NCBI RefSeq assembly: GCF_001907975.1 | Contig: NZ_CP017834.1 | Location: forward strand, 451,016-515,015 | Direction of reading: 5' to 3' | DNA: 64,000 nucleotides | Source: Silvanigrella aquatica | Lineage (GTDB): Bacteria; Bdellovibrionota_B; Oligoflexia; Silvanigrellales; Silvanigrellaceae | Shown here: piece after piece, positions 45,187-54,936 of the stretch | Numbering within the stretch: position 1 is the stretch's first letter | Layout of the letters: each line of letters starts with the position of its first letter | Notes under the pieces: generated by a model | Told to the model about the DNA's origin: nothing | What the model saw: only the letters and a program-made list of their open reading frames with translations | Databases searched by the model: none | Made by a program: the position numbers and the translations under genes

Positions 45187-45963
45187 ATGAAGTCAAAAGC
45201 AGAGATCTGCAAAAATTGGTTACCACGTTACACAGGAACAAAAATTGAAGATTTTGCTGATCACATTTTACTCACAAATTTTCAAACCTATGTAAATCGC
45301 TTTGCTGAAATTACAGATTCGCAAGTGGTGGGATTAGATAGAGCTATGCCCAATGCCACATGCAAAAAATCTAATGTGTCTATTATTAATTTTGGTATGG
45401 GCTCCGCCAATGCCGCCACAATCATGGATTTGTTGAGTGCCCGCTCTCCTAAAGCTGTCCTCTTTTTAGGAAAATGCGGAGGCTTAAAACAATCAACAGA
45501 AATCGGTCATTTTATTTTACCTATTGCCGCCATTCGCGGTGAAGGAACTTCTAACGACTATTTTCCTCCCGAAGTGCCCGCTATGCCCTCCTTCAAACTC
45601 CACAAGTTTGTTTCGCAAAAAATTGTCGAAGCAGGCTATGACTACCGGACAGGCGTTGTCTACACGACAAACAGAAGAGTGTGGGAACACGATCAAGCTT
45701 TTTTAAAGCATCTACACAGCATGAAGTGCATCGCCATTGACATGGAAACCGCAACCGTTCTTATGGTCGGTCTTTATAACGAAATTGCCCGCGGTGCCTT
45801 ACTCGTCGTCTCCGATGTTCCCATTACTCCCGAAGGCGTTAAAACGGAAGCCGGTGATAAATCTGTTTCTGCAAAATGGACTGACATTCACATTAGATTA
45901 GGAATCGAAAGCTTGAAAGATTTGGAAGCCAAAGGCGAGCCCATTAAACACTTTAAGTATTGA
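45187..45963 (+). CDS. amn: AMP nucleosidase (short form)
   Basis: 258 residues of the purine nucleoside phosphorylase fold: NFGMGSANAATIMDLL, VLFLGKCGGLKQSTEIGHFILP, RGEGTSNDYFPPEVPA and MKCIAIDMETATVLMVG. These match the C-terminal catalytic domain of AMP nucleosidase, which splits AMP into adenine and ribose 5-phosphate; the N-terminal domain of the long E. coli form is absent, as in several other bacteria. AAGGGAG precedes ATG. The gene is clearly richer in G+C than its neighbours. Confidence 0.88.
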   Translation: MKSKAEICKNWLPRYTGTKIEDFADHILLTNFQTYVNRFAEITDSQVVGLDRAMPNATCKKSNVSIINFGMGSANAATIMDLLSARSPKAVLFLGKCGGLKQSTEIGHFILPIAAIRGEGTSNDYFPPEVPAMPSFKLHKFVSQKIVEAGYDYRTGVVYTTNRRVWEHDQAFLKHLHSMKCIAIDMETATVLMVGLYNEIARGALLVVSDVPITPEGVKTEAGDKSVSAKWTDIHIRLGIESLKDLEAKGEPIKHFKY

Positions 45964-46038
45964 TAGGGTGTGGGCTTTAGAAATTAGAGGAGATTTAAAT
46001 TAATTGATTTCAAAATATCAATCATGGATTGTAAAATG

Positions 46039-46644
46039 TTATTCATTAATTTCGTAATATTGTTTCATTATATTATGAATAAATAAAGTATCATCTTTCG
46101 ATTTTTGTAAATTTTTAATAACCGATATTTGATCTTCTTTTGATCTGTTTTGGCTTATTTTAAATTTTGATTCAATGGATTTAATCTTAAATTCAAACGC
46201 ATTAATTTCTGAAATCATATCATCTAATAATGAAGCTGGAAAATCATTCATTGTCCATTGAGATCTCTCAAAATCTCTAATTTGATGCTCTAAAATAGTT
46301 TTGATATTTTGTTTATCGGTTATTTTATTAATTTTTGCTGTTAATTTAATTGTGCAGTAATTCCATGTGGGTACATTCATACTTGGATTACGGTACCAGG
46401 ATGGTGAAATATAAGAACTATGGCTATTAAATATAAGATGCGAAATATCTCCTGTTTTAGCCATTTTGCAGACTTCATTGCGGATCGATAAGTGACCAAC
46501 TAATTTATCTCCAAAAAATGATATTGGAATATTTGTAACTTCTAAACATTCATTATTATAGATTAATAATGCTAATGGATTATTTTGAATTAAAATTTTG
46601 TTTAATTCGTCATTTTTATTTTCAAATTCATGTGGAATAAACAT
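46039..46644 (-). CDS. PaiB-like FMN-binding protein
   Basis: 201 residues. MFIPHEFENKN at the start, ISFFGDKLVGHLSIRNE, NSHSSYISPSWYRNPSMNVPTWNYCTIKL and the ASLLDDMISEINAFEFKI stretch follow the PaiB / FMN-binding split-barrel family. Bacillus PaiB has been called a transcriptional regulator of protease and sporulation genes, but the fold is flavin-binding and the true role is unsettled. Single gene on the minus strand. Confidence 0.85.
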   Translation of the reverse strand: MFIPHEFENKNDELNKILIQNNPLALLIYNNECLEVTNIPISFFGDKLVGHLSIRNEVCKMAKTGDISHLIFNSHSSYISPSWYRNPSMNVPTWNYCTIKLTAKINKITDKQNIKTILEHQIRDFERSQWTMNDFPASLLDDMISEINAFEFKIKSIESKFKISQNRSKEDQISVIKNLQKSKDDTLFIHNIMKQYYEINE

Positions 46645-46748
46645 TGATATTTTTCACTCCTTGAATAAATTCATTATCTACATATTATAAGTTTTTTGCG
46701 GTTTCAAGAAAAAGAACAATGTTGCCGATATAAATATTGGTGTGATCC

Positions 46749-46994
46749 CTTCGCGAGGACGATGGAATAACCCAACAACAACTTGCAGATAAAATAGAAA
46801 GTAAAAAACAATTTATCAGCTCAGTAGAAACAGGTCGCGAAAAAGTAGGCCTTGATTATGCGAATCGCATAGCAATTGCCATGGGATATTCTTTAGCACC
46901 ATTTACGAAAATTTTAATTAATGAACAATTAAAAGAGTATGATTCCACCCTTGAAATTGATGTCAGAAGCAAAAAGCAGGCTAATAAAATGTAG
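46749..46994 (+). pseudogene. XRE-type helix-turn-helix regulator, 5'-truncated remnant
   Basis: A frame closed upstream by TGA at 46743-46745 and lacking a start codon encodes REDDGITQQQLADKIESKK followed by QFISSVETGREKVGLDYANR, a clear HTH_3/XRE domain, then a short tail ending QANKM. The first helix of the domain is only partly present. It is a broken repressor gene, probably left from an earlier mobile or toxin-antitoxin element. Confidence 0.65.
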
Positions 46995-47120
46995 CAGATG
47001 GTATTTTATCTGACAATCTCCCTGTTTAAAAAGACTCCCAAAATTGAAATTGTCTGTCAGTTAAAATTCAATTCAACTTTTTTGAACAGCCTTTTTTTGT
47101 TAGGCCAAGCTTTTTTCTAA

Positions 47121-47249
47121 CATAATGAGCGTTTTAATAAGAGCTTCTGGCAATATGATAATTACTCTTTTATAGCTGATGACTTAATAACAGAGGAGAA
47201 TCTTGCAGTAGAAGATTATAAACTGCTTTTATGCTATGTAACGAGTTAA
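47121..47249 (+). pseudogene. Possible gene-end fragment, unidentified
   Basis: About 42 codons open in one frame read NERFNKSFWQYDNYSFIADD and continue through an acidic stretch to TAA. The residue mix looks protein-like, but there is no start and no family is recognised. It sits between the regulator remnant and the next intact gene, in a stretch that otherwise holds nothing supportable (46995-47288). Confidence 0.25.
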
Positions 47250-47288
47250 GATGAAAATTACTGAGTAGAAAGTTCAAATGGTTAAAAC

Positions 47289-47804
47289 ATGGTTCAAATT
47301 AGACTGACAAAAAAATTTTCAAGTGATCTTAAAATCAAAAATATTCCGCTACCTAAAGCTATACATTCAATTTATGATAATTGGATTATAGATAATTTAG
47401 TTTTAAATCGAAAGAAAATTGCGATGGCAACTCATCTTGAGCCTCGACTGACATTCTTTTTTCCCTATACTTTAATAGGTGGTGCAAAAAATATAGTTGC
47501 ATTTATTGAAGAAAAAATTAAGAATTTTATATTAAAAAATAATTTAAAAATTGATTTGAATAAGATAAATATTATTTTTAAATATATTTATTATTGTAAA
47601 AATACGGATAATAAATCTGTTGTTTCAAATATGACAGATTTAAAAAAAATATTTCTCGCACATGTTTATGGTCATCAATTTGATAAACTGAATTGGCAGG
47701 AATTAAATGATATAACAAATGATTCCATTATAAGTTTTAAATCCTCTGAAGAAAAATATGTATCACCAAGAGAAAGAATGATTAAATTAATTAAAAGTTT
47801 GTAA
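47289..47804 (+). CDS. Hypothetical protein, possibly DUF6933-like
   Basis: 171 residues. MVQIRLTKKFSSDL at the start, then DNWIIDNLVLNRKKIAMATHLEPRLTFFFPY, resembles from memory the small DUF6933 family (TKK..L, then W..N....R....LF.....L..V). The function of that family is unknown and the match is tentative. It converges on the next gene and is close to the leader-distal end of the CRISPR array. It is followed by four bases and the stop of the opposing gene. Confidence 0.55.
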   Translation: MVQIRLTKKFSSDLKIKNIPLPKAIHSIYDNWIIDNLVLNRKKIAMATHLEPRLTFFFPYTLIGGAKNIVAFIEEKIKNFILKNNLKIDLNKINIIFKYIYYCKNTDNKSVVSNMTDLKKIFLAHVYGHQFDKLNWQELNDITNDSIISFKSSEEKYVSPRERMIKLIKSL

Positions 47805-47808
47805 TATC

Positions 47809-48234
47809 TTATTCCCAGGGCATTGACTCCCAATGGAAAAATTGATTTAGGCTATTTTCAATGATACAGTATTGATCTCCTTTAGAATTCTTTCGTGTGT
47901 ATTTTACTTTTGCTTTATTAAAAATTAATTTAATAGCATTAAATAATTCCTCATCTGCTTCATTATTATCATAGCTTTCTTGAAGAATATGAGTAAGTGA
48001 ATTGTCCTTATGTTCCTTTAAGTAAGATTGATCCAAAGCGTAATGAAGCATTCCTGCTACAATAACTGAAATTCGATGCGTACGAGCGTTTGGCACTAAT
48101 ATTTTAATCATATTAACCCAAACATCATATACTTCAGAGCCAACAAGCTTTTTTAAATTATTTTCTTTATTCATTCTTTTTGCCATTCTAATCTTTGTCC
48201 GTGATGTTTCTTTAAGAGCCCAATCAGTGTCCAA
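47809..48234 (-). CDS. Hypothetical protein beside the CRISPR array
   Basis: 141 residues. No family recognised. The N-terminus is basic (KETSRTKIRMAKRMNKENNLKK), and the middle is helical (EVYDVWVNMIKILVPNARTHRISVIVAGMLHYALDQSY). Met17 (MAKRMNKENN) is an alternative start. It ends next to the preceding gene's stop and starts 130 bases from the array's distal repeat. Confidence 0.5.
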   Translation of the reverse strand: MDTDWALKETSRTKIRMAKRMNKENNLKKLVGSEVYDVWVNMIKILVPNARTHRISVIVAGMLHYALDQSYLKEHKDNSLTHILQESYDNNEADEELFNAIKLIFNKAKVKYTRKNSKGDQYCIIENSLNQFFHWESMPWE

Positions 48235-48364
48235 GTTTTCTTTTATAATTTTTACAAGTCCTGTGGCAATGTGTTTTAAAATTTTATCACCTCATACTTT
48301 AACGGCGGAATTATTGATCTCAAGCGCATCATAGAATGTTGTTTCATTTAAATAATTTGAATAC

Positions 48365-51300
48365 TGAACAATCTTTATATACGTGGGGAAATGTGAAGAT
48401 TTACAAAGAATTGATGTTACATCAACAGATCATCCCCACATACGTGGGGAAATGTAGCCACCCCATGCGACCGCTTGAGAAATTCACGGATCATCCCCAC
48501 ATACGTGGGGAAATGTTGAACCCTTACAATATTTACTGGGTAAGCCTCGGATCATCCCCACATACGTGGGGAAATGTCGGGCTTCCTGTTGGCGAGGGTG
48601 ACACTGTCCGGATCATCCCCACATACGTGGGGAAATGTTGAATATGGATCAACTTTGCTTCGATCAAATCGGATCATCCCCACATACGTGGGGAAATGCC
48701 TGAGGTCGTTCTTATGACTTCACATGATGGCGGATCATCCCCACATACGTGGGGAAATGTAAAATTATAACCTAAACTTGGTAAAGAAAACCGGATCATC
48801 CCCACATACGTGGGGAAATGGTACGTCTTTGTTTTCAGAAAAATCGAATATACGGATCATCCCCACATACGTGGGGAAATGAATGTAAAAAGGGATTAAC
48901 TATGAGTCGTGAACGGATCATCCCCACATACGTGGGGAAATGAATTGCCAACAGAACAAAGAATTATAAATAATCGGATCATCCCCACATACGTGGGGAA
49001 ATGTTGTGCCCCAAACCCATCCCGTTAAATGCCTACGGATCATCCCCACATACGTGGGGAAATGTAATCAAATTGATGTTGAAATTTACGCAATGGCGGA
49101 TCATCCCCACATACGTGGGGAAATGTTCAATTACTCTTGAGTCAGAAATTGAAATACCGGATCATCCCCACATACGTGGGGAAATGATCTTTTAATTCAA
49201 CATCATTACCCTTATTATCGGATCATCCCCACATACGTGGGGAAATGTTATTTTCATCATCTTTTTTAAGTTCGACTTCCGGATCATCCCCACATACGTG
49301 GGGAAATGGAAAAATTCAACAGAGGTTTAGTTGTTCAGCCCGGATCATCCCCACATACGTGGGGAAATGCTAAAAATTTAGAGGCAGGATAACCAAGTTC
49401 TCGGATCATCCCCACATACGTGGGGAAATGCTTTCATTGAGTAAATCTCGCACACTGCAACCCGGATCATCCCCACATACGTGGGGAAATGAAAAGGAGA
49501 ACGTTATGACGATTTTTAGTCAACGGATCATCCCCACATACGTGGGGAAATGTCTCTCGGTGGTGCTGTTGCTATATTACATGCCGGATCATCCCCACAT
49601 ACGTGGGGAAATGAATTTTATTATCAACACCTAACCTATGACAATCGGATCATCCCCACATACGTGGGGAAATGATCAACAAAAAATCATAAAAGAAACA
49701 AAAACACGGATCATCCCCACATACGTGGGGAAATGTATGAGTAATGCAAAGAAAATCAATGATAAATCGGATCATCCCCACATACGTGGGGAAATGGCAG
49801 TTAGGGATACTATTAATTTTAAAGCTTCGGATCATCCCCACATACGTGGGGAAATGATTGGAAGAAAAGATGATGAAGGTTATAAAGCCGGATCATCCCC
49901 ACATACGTGGGGAAATGGCGCAAAGAGAAGCAGAAGATGATGAAATTTACGGATCATCCCCACATACGTGGGGAAATGTAATCAAGTAACAACTCAGAAA
50001 TCGAAAAGTTCGGATCATCCCCACATACGTGGGGAAATGCTCAGCCAAATCCTTTTGATTTACTACAGATCCGGATCATCCCCACATACGTGGGGAAATG
50101 TTCAACTTTTGAAGGTAGAAATTCATAAATAGCGGATCATCCCCACATACGTGGGGAAATGAACTTCAATTATTTTAAATTTTTTGTAATCTTCGGATCA
50201 TCCCCACATACGTGGGGAAATGGAAAGAATCTCGGAAATGGTAAACCAGTGGAACCGGATCATCCCCACATACGTGGGGAAATGACATTCTTTCATGTTA
50301 AAAGAGAAACAGCACACGGATCATCCCCACATACGTGGGGAAATGCCACGAGTTTATCGCTTCGCTAGATGATAGTCCGGATCATCCCCACATACGTGGG
50401 GAAATGATGCGTTCTGTCTATTGTTCTTGTATTACATTCGGATCATCCCCACATACGTGGGGAAATGTTTAAAATTAGGGCATTGAAGACGTCTTCTAAC
50501 GGATCATCCCCACATACGTGGGGAAATGATATGACTATATATTAATTTTAGAAATTATTACGGATCATCCCCACATACGTGGGGAAATGAATAAGCGTTA
50601 CTTTATAGCGTTTATTTGTTCCGGATCATCCCCACATACGTGGGGAAATGTTGTCTTGATATAATTGCAGGAATATCACCACCGGATCATCCCCACATAC
50701 GTGGGGAAATGCTTTTAATTTTGCACCAGCAAGATCATTTAAAAGGATCATCCCCACATACGTGGGGAAATGATGATATTCAAGTAAAAAAAGCACATCT
50801 ATATCGGATCATCCCCACATACGTGGGGAAATGTATTTTGATGCGATTTCAAATAGAAATACATTAGGATCATCCCCACATACGTGGGGAAATGAAGGGA
50901 TTTTACCATTTCTAACGCATCATTTTCGGATCATCCCCACATACGTGGGGAAATGTAGCAGTGTCAGGTATATATCTTATTTATACACGGATCATCCCCA
51001 CATACGTGGGGAAATGTTCAGATAATCAAATTTATTAAAGCGACAGATCGGATCATCCCCACATACGTGGGGAAATGGTTTAGCAATTCTCTCATAACAT
51101 CTTTTCGATCGGATCATCCCCACATACGTGGGGAAATGAAATTGAGGCTATGAGAGCGCACCTTCTAAGCCGGATCATCCCCACATACGTGGGGAAATGT
51201 CTATACCCTCATCTTTAAGCAAATTTGAAAACGGATCATCCCCACATACGTGGGGAAATGCAGAACAGCTTGCAAATATCGTACCATAAAATCGGATCAT

Positions 51301-52299
51301 CCCCACATACGTGGGGAAATGGCGCTTCTCTAATCGCTCATATCTCGCTTTCTCGGATCATCCCCACATACGTGGGGAAATGGATTTAAAAATGGATTTT
51401 CCACTTGAATAAGGCGGATCATCCCCACATACGTGGGGAAATGTTTTCATAAAATTGTGACAGGCTTTTTTAATTTCGGATCATCCCCACATACGTGGGG
51501 AAATGTTTTTTTTGTATTCTATTTCTTCACTAAGTGACGGATCATCCCCACATACGTGGGGAAATGAACTTCTGCCACAGGAACTTCTGCCACAGGAACG
51601 GATCATCCCCACATACGTGGGGAAATGCAACTTTTCAAAAAGCACATCTAAAACATCATCGGATCATCCCCACATACGTGGGGAAATGTTAATCAACAGA
51701 GAAGTAACATTTGCTAAAAACGGATCATCCCCACATACGTGGGGAAATGTTGCTCAACCGAGTTTTTATCTCTGTTACTTTCGGATCATCCCCACATACG
51801 TGGGGAAATGAATTTGAGATTTGCTGATCAAGAATTTGAAGACGGATCATCCCCACATACGTGGGGAAATGTGTTATTAGACTCCAAATCAAAGACATTA
51901 TATCGGATCATCCCCACATACGTGGGGAAATGTGTACATATGGGAGCAAAAAAAGCAGGAGGGACGGATCATCCCCACATACGTGGGGAAATGGGATATG
52001 CAGCAAAGGATATTCCGAGAGTAGATCGGATCATCCCCACATACGTGGGGAAATGTATCCCTTAGAACAACAAAAGAAGCGAAAAATCGGATCATCCCCA
52101 CATACGTGGGGAAATGAGATTAATATTGCTTCTTTTCTTAAATTAATACGGATCATCCCCACATACGTGGGGAAATGTACAAAAAATGTTCTGCACATTC
52201 ATGTTCCCACGGATCATCCCCACATACGTGGGGAAATGCCTTAGAATTGATGCTGAAACGTTAAATCCTACGGATCATCCCCACATACGTGGGGAAATG
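48365..52299 (-). CRISPR. Type I-E CRISPR array, 65 repeats and 64 spacers
   Basis: The 29-base repeat recurs with a 61-base period. I count 64 good copies whose last bases fall at 48454 through 52299, plus one degenerate copy at 48365-48393. Read on the minus strand, the repeat begins CATTTCCCCACGTATG and ends TGGGGATGATCCG; its hairpin is CCCCAC-GTAT-GTGGGG, with an 8-base 3' handle ATGATCCG, as in I-E systems. The degenerate copy at the low-coordinate end marks the leader-distal side, so transcription runs from the cas2 side. Spacers are 32 bases except one of 31 and three of 33. Most copies are identical; the copies starting at 50744 and 50866 differ in the last base on the transcribed strand, and the copy at 48426 has one change. 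Open frames within the array are artefacts of the repeat. Confidence 0.98.
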
Positions 52300-52394
52300 A
52301 TTAAGACATTTCAGATAAAAGTTTAATAATTTATCATCTATGTCATGTAAATATATAAAATATTCATATTCACTTTTCAAATAACGTAGTTCCA
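52300..52394 (-). promoter_or_regulatory. CRISPR leader
   Basis: The 95 bases between the last repeat and the cas2 stop are AT-rich and repeat-free. Their position next to the newest end of the array and to cas1-cas2 is that of a leader carrying the array promoter and integration signals. No IHF-like site was identified with confidence. Confidence 0.7.
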
Positions 52395-52685
52395 TTAGTT
52401 TTTATTAAGCCTTATAAGAGTTAATCCATCAAATTCAATAGGTTGTCTTTTTGAGTCCCCAAACGTAACAAGTTCGTAGCCCTGTTCATTGTTGTAGTTA
52501 TAAATCAGAGTTCCTTTGCCTCCGTTTGATTCCTCTTGGCATTTCAACCAAATTTTTTCACGTACCAAAGCAGAGATATTTCCAACAAAGACTCCAGCTT
52601 GAGGTTCAATAAGCCAACGACTTAGTTCTCCTCTCAATCCTTGGGGGACGCATTCAAGAATGATGATCACCATGATTCTTTCCAC
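52395..52685 (-). CDS. cas2: CRISPR-associated Cas2, type I-E
   Basis: 96 residues (or 92 from the second Met, MVIIILE). MVIIILECVPQGLRGELSRW, GVFVGNISALVREKIW and the C-terminal TLIRL fit the I-E Cas2 (CasF) subgroup. It forms the Cas1-Cas2 integrase that adds spacers. It overlaps the end of cas1 by 32 bases and is the last gene of the operon, next to the leader. Confidence 0.95.
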   Translation of the reverse strand: MERIMVIIILECVPQGLRGELSRWLIEPQAGVFVGNISALVREKIWLKCQEESNGGKGTLIYNYNNEQGYELVTFGDSKRQPIEFDGLTLIRLNKN

Positions 52686-53580
52686 CTGCTGTTACAGAGT
52701 TTTCACCTATAAGAAATCCAGGTGCTGCGGGATCTGTATCAAAATTTTTTGAATTAATCTCATTTAATCCAAGTAATTCTTGAATGTCTTCTACAATACG
52801 TGAAAGAATTCGTTGCTTTTTGAATTCATCTCGAAGTCTGAGGCGCACAGTTCTTTCGAGATCTTTTGGTTTATTAACTGCAATTTCAATTCCAATTGGA
52901 ATTGTTAATTCGGCCTTATATAAATCGCCAATGTCATAGACAAAAGAGAGTTGTTTACCGCAATGAATGAATCCTAAAGCGGGAGAGAGACCCAGAGCGA
53001 CAATAGCAGAATGACAAATTCCATATAAGCAGGCATTACCGGCGGCTATAGCTCGATTATACTCATCTGCTTTATTCCAGTCTTTGCGATCGTAATCACG
53101 GCCTTTCCATTTAAGACCATATTTCTCCATTTCTTTATGATAAATTCCTCGCACTCTAACGCCTTCTTTGCCGCGAATTTGTTCTAGGGTGAGTTGTTTA
53201 GGTAAAGGATCGGAAAATCTTTTTTGATACATTTTTCTTGCAATTTCAATGCGACTTTCATTATTAATGGCTAGTTTTGCTTGTAAATAAAGAGCTGATG
53301 ACGATCTTGTTTCTCCTGAACCACTTGCGTAAAAGCGCACACTTTCTTCTCCTGTCCAGGCAATTAAGCATCCATTTTCAACTGTTGTTTTTATTGCTGC
53401 ATGAGTAATTTTCGTTCCAGGACCGAGCATTAATAATGTTAATGAAGAAATTGGAATTTGAGTTTTTCCCGTTTCATCAAAAACGGAAATACTTTTATCA
53501 TCTTGCTCAATAATGCCTTGCTCAATGTAGAGATAGCTTATGCTATCTCGAATTTTTGGCAGAATAGTCAAGTCTTTCAT
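52654..53580 (-). CDS. cas1: CRISPR-associated Cas1, type I-E
   Basis: 308 residues, the usual I-E length. The C-terminal metal-binding helices have NACLYGICHSAIVALGLSPALGFIHCG and SFVYDIGDLYKAELTIPI. These hold the conserved His and Asp of the integrase active site, with the Glu in the preceding EYNRAIAAGNA region. Its ATG overlaps the cas6 stop. Confidence 0.97.
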   Translation of the reverse strand: MKDLTILPKIRDSISYLYIEQGIIEQDDKSISVFDETGKTQIPISSLTLLMLGPGTKITHAAIKTTVENGCLIAWTGEESVRFYASGSGETRSSSALYLQAKLAINNESRIEIARKMYQKRFSDPLPKQLTLEQIRGKEGVRVRGIYHKEMEKYGLKWKGRDYDRKDWNKADEYNRAIAAGNACLYGICHSAIVALGLSPALGFIHCGKQLSFVYDIGDLYKAELTIPIGIEIAVNKPKDLERTVRLRLRDEFKKQRILSRIVEDIQELLGLNEINSKNFDTDPAAPGFLIGENSVTAGGKNHGDHHS

Positions 53581-54251
53581 TAGTGCATTCTTTTTATTGA
53601 AAGCAAACCAAAACCTAAAATTTTGGCGTTACCAATTCCATTTTCAATGGTACTTTTAAATAAATTAGAGTCTTTCACCTGAAGTAAACCTGAAAATAAA
53701 ATAGAATTATGAATGCTAGTATGTTTTTTATTTTTAACTACTTCTAATTCTAATATTGTTTCTTTAAAATAATTTAAATTTAAAGGTGAAAATCCATGAA
53801 GCTTGCCTTTTCTTTCAAGCCAATGTGCAATTTCATCAACATCATTTTCATCATCTTTAGTTTTTGTAATAGGAATTCTATGGCCTTTCTTTTTTTTATC
53901 TTTTAAAAAGGTTACATTTTTTGTTGGATTAGCTCTAATTTTAAAAAAGAACATTTCTCCTTCATTAGGATTTAAATTAATAGTTTTTAAATGAATTTCA
54001 TCTTTAAAATAATGAGAAAAATTAAATTGATTTCTGAATCTTTCTAAATTTGGTTGAAAGTTTGTTTGAACTATGAGGTAAGGAGATTTTGAATTTTTAC
54101 CCTCTAAACGCCATAGGATTCTTTTTTTTGTAGATTCGTTCTCTTGCAAATGCTCAATTTTTTGGTGAATTTCATAGTTTAAGTTCGGCGAATTTAGAAA
54201 TCGAAGCAAGTTGAAATTTTTGTTATCGATTTTATTAAATTCAATTTTCAT
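53580..54251 (-). CDS. cas6e: Cas6e (CasE) crRNA-processing endonuclease
   Basis: 223 residues from ATG 54251; an earlier ATG at 54263 adds four. The C-terminal glycine-rich loop NAKILGFGLLSI is the Cas6e signature, and HRIPITKTKDDENDVDEIAHW is a typical central block. It cuts the pre-crRNA at the 3' base of each repeat hairpin and stays bound to the crRNA. Its start lies in the end of cas5. Confidence 0.95.
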   Translation of the reverse strand: MKIEFNKIDNKNFNLLRFLNSPNLNYEIHQKIEHLQENESTKKRILWRLEGKNSKSPYLIVQTNFQPNLERFRNQFNFSHYFKDEIHLKTINLNPNEGEMFFFKIRANPTKNVTFLKDKKKKGHRIPITKTKDDENDVDEIAHWLERKGKLHGFSPLNLNYFKETILELEVVKNKKHTSIHNSILFSGLLQVKDSNLFKSTIENGIGNAKILGFGLLSIKRMH

Positions 54252-54936
54252 GAAGTATAGCATTTTTTTGTTCCTTTAAAGGAAAAATCGTATCTTGTAA
54301 TTTAATTAAATCTATTCTATCTTCAAAGTAAGTTTTTTTAGAAAATGTTCTATCTTCATAAGAAATAACATCATCAAATTCAGACTTACTATTTAATATT
54401 TTATTTGTAATATTTGTTTCTTTATAGCATAAATAGTCACCGTTTATGCTCAATAAATCTTCTATGCTACATTCTTTTAACGCATTTTTATAAATAAAAG
54501 GACTGGCAGGGGGACAGCATTTTCGTCCCAGAAACACATGCCATTTTGGGTATTGCAAAGCATATTTTATTTTTTCTAATAATTGATTATCACCTTCAAT
54601 TATGGCCAAAAAATGCCAATCAATTAAATAGAATCGATCTGTGAGTTCTGTGTCCTTAATTTTTCCGTTACATTGAGAAACATCAGAAATAGTATGGTAA
54701 TCTTTTAAAATAAATTTAGGTTTTTTCTCAAGACAAACTGTCGCAAATTTTAATTGAGATAATTTGCTTAAATAATCAATATTATTTCTTTCAATACCAA
54801 GTGAACTTGCAATAATTCCAATGACACCAGACTTGCTGGGAGCAAGGGAAGTACTTTTGAAAGTCAATTTGCTTTCTACTCCCCAGGCTTGCATTGGCCC
54901 TTGCAAATTAATACATAAAGACCAATATTGCGTCAT
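54241..54936 (-). CDS. cas5e: Cas5e (CasD) Cascade subunit
   Basis: 231 residues. NLQGPMQAWG at the N-terminus and APSKSGVIGIIASSLGIERN are the family's hallmarks, and RKCCPPASPF is also conserved. It binds the 5' handle of the crRNA in Cascade. Its ATG shares one base with the cas7 stop. Confidence 0.96.
   Translation of the reverse strand: MTQYWSLCINLQGPMQAWGVESKLTFKSTSLAPSKSGVIGIIASSLGIERNNIDYLSKLSQLKFATVCLEKKPKFILKDYHTISDVSQCNGKIKDTELTDRFYLIDWHFLAIIEGDNQLLEKIKYALQYPKWHVFLGRKCCPPASPFIYKNALKECSIEDLLSINGDYLCYKETNITNKILNSKSEFDDVISYEDRTFSKKTYFEDRIDLIKLQDTIFPLKEQKNAILHEN

Noticed and set aside
48336-52244. Several 60-130 codon frames rich in repeated Pro-His-Thr-Trp or Pro-Thr-Tyr-Val units
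   Set aside because: They are translations of the CRISPR repeat in different frames, with no independent ribosome sites.
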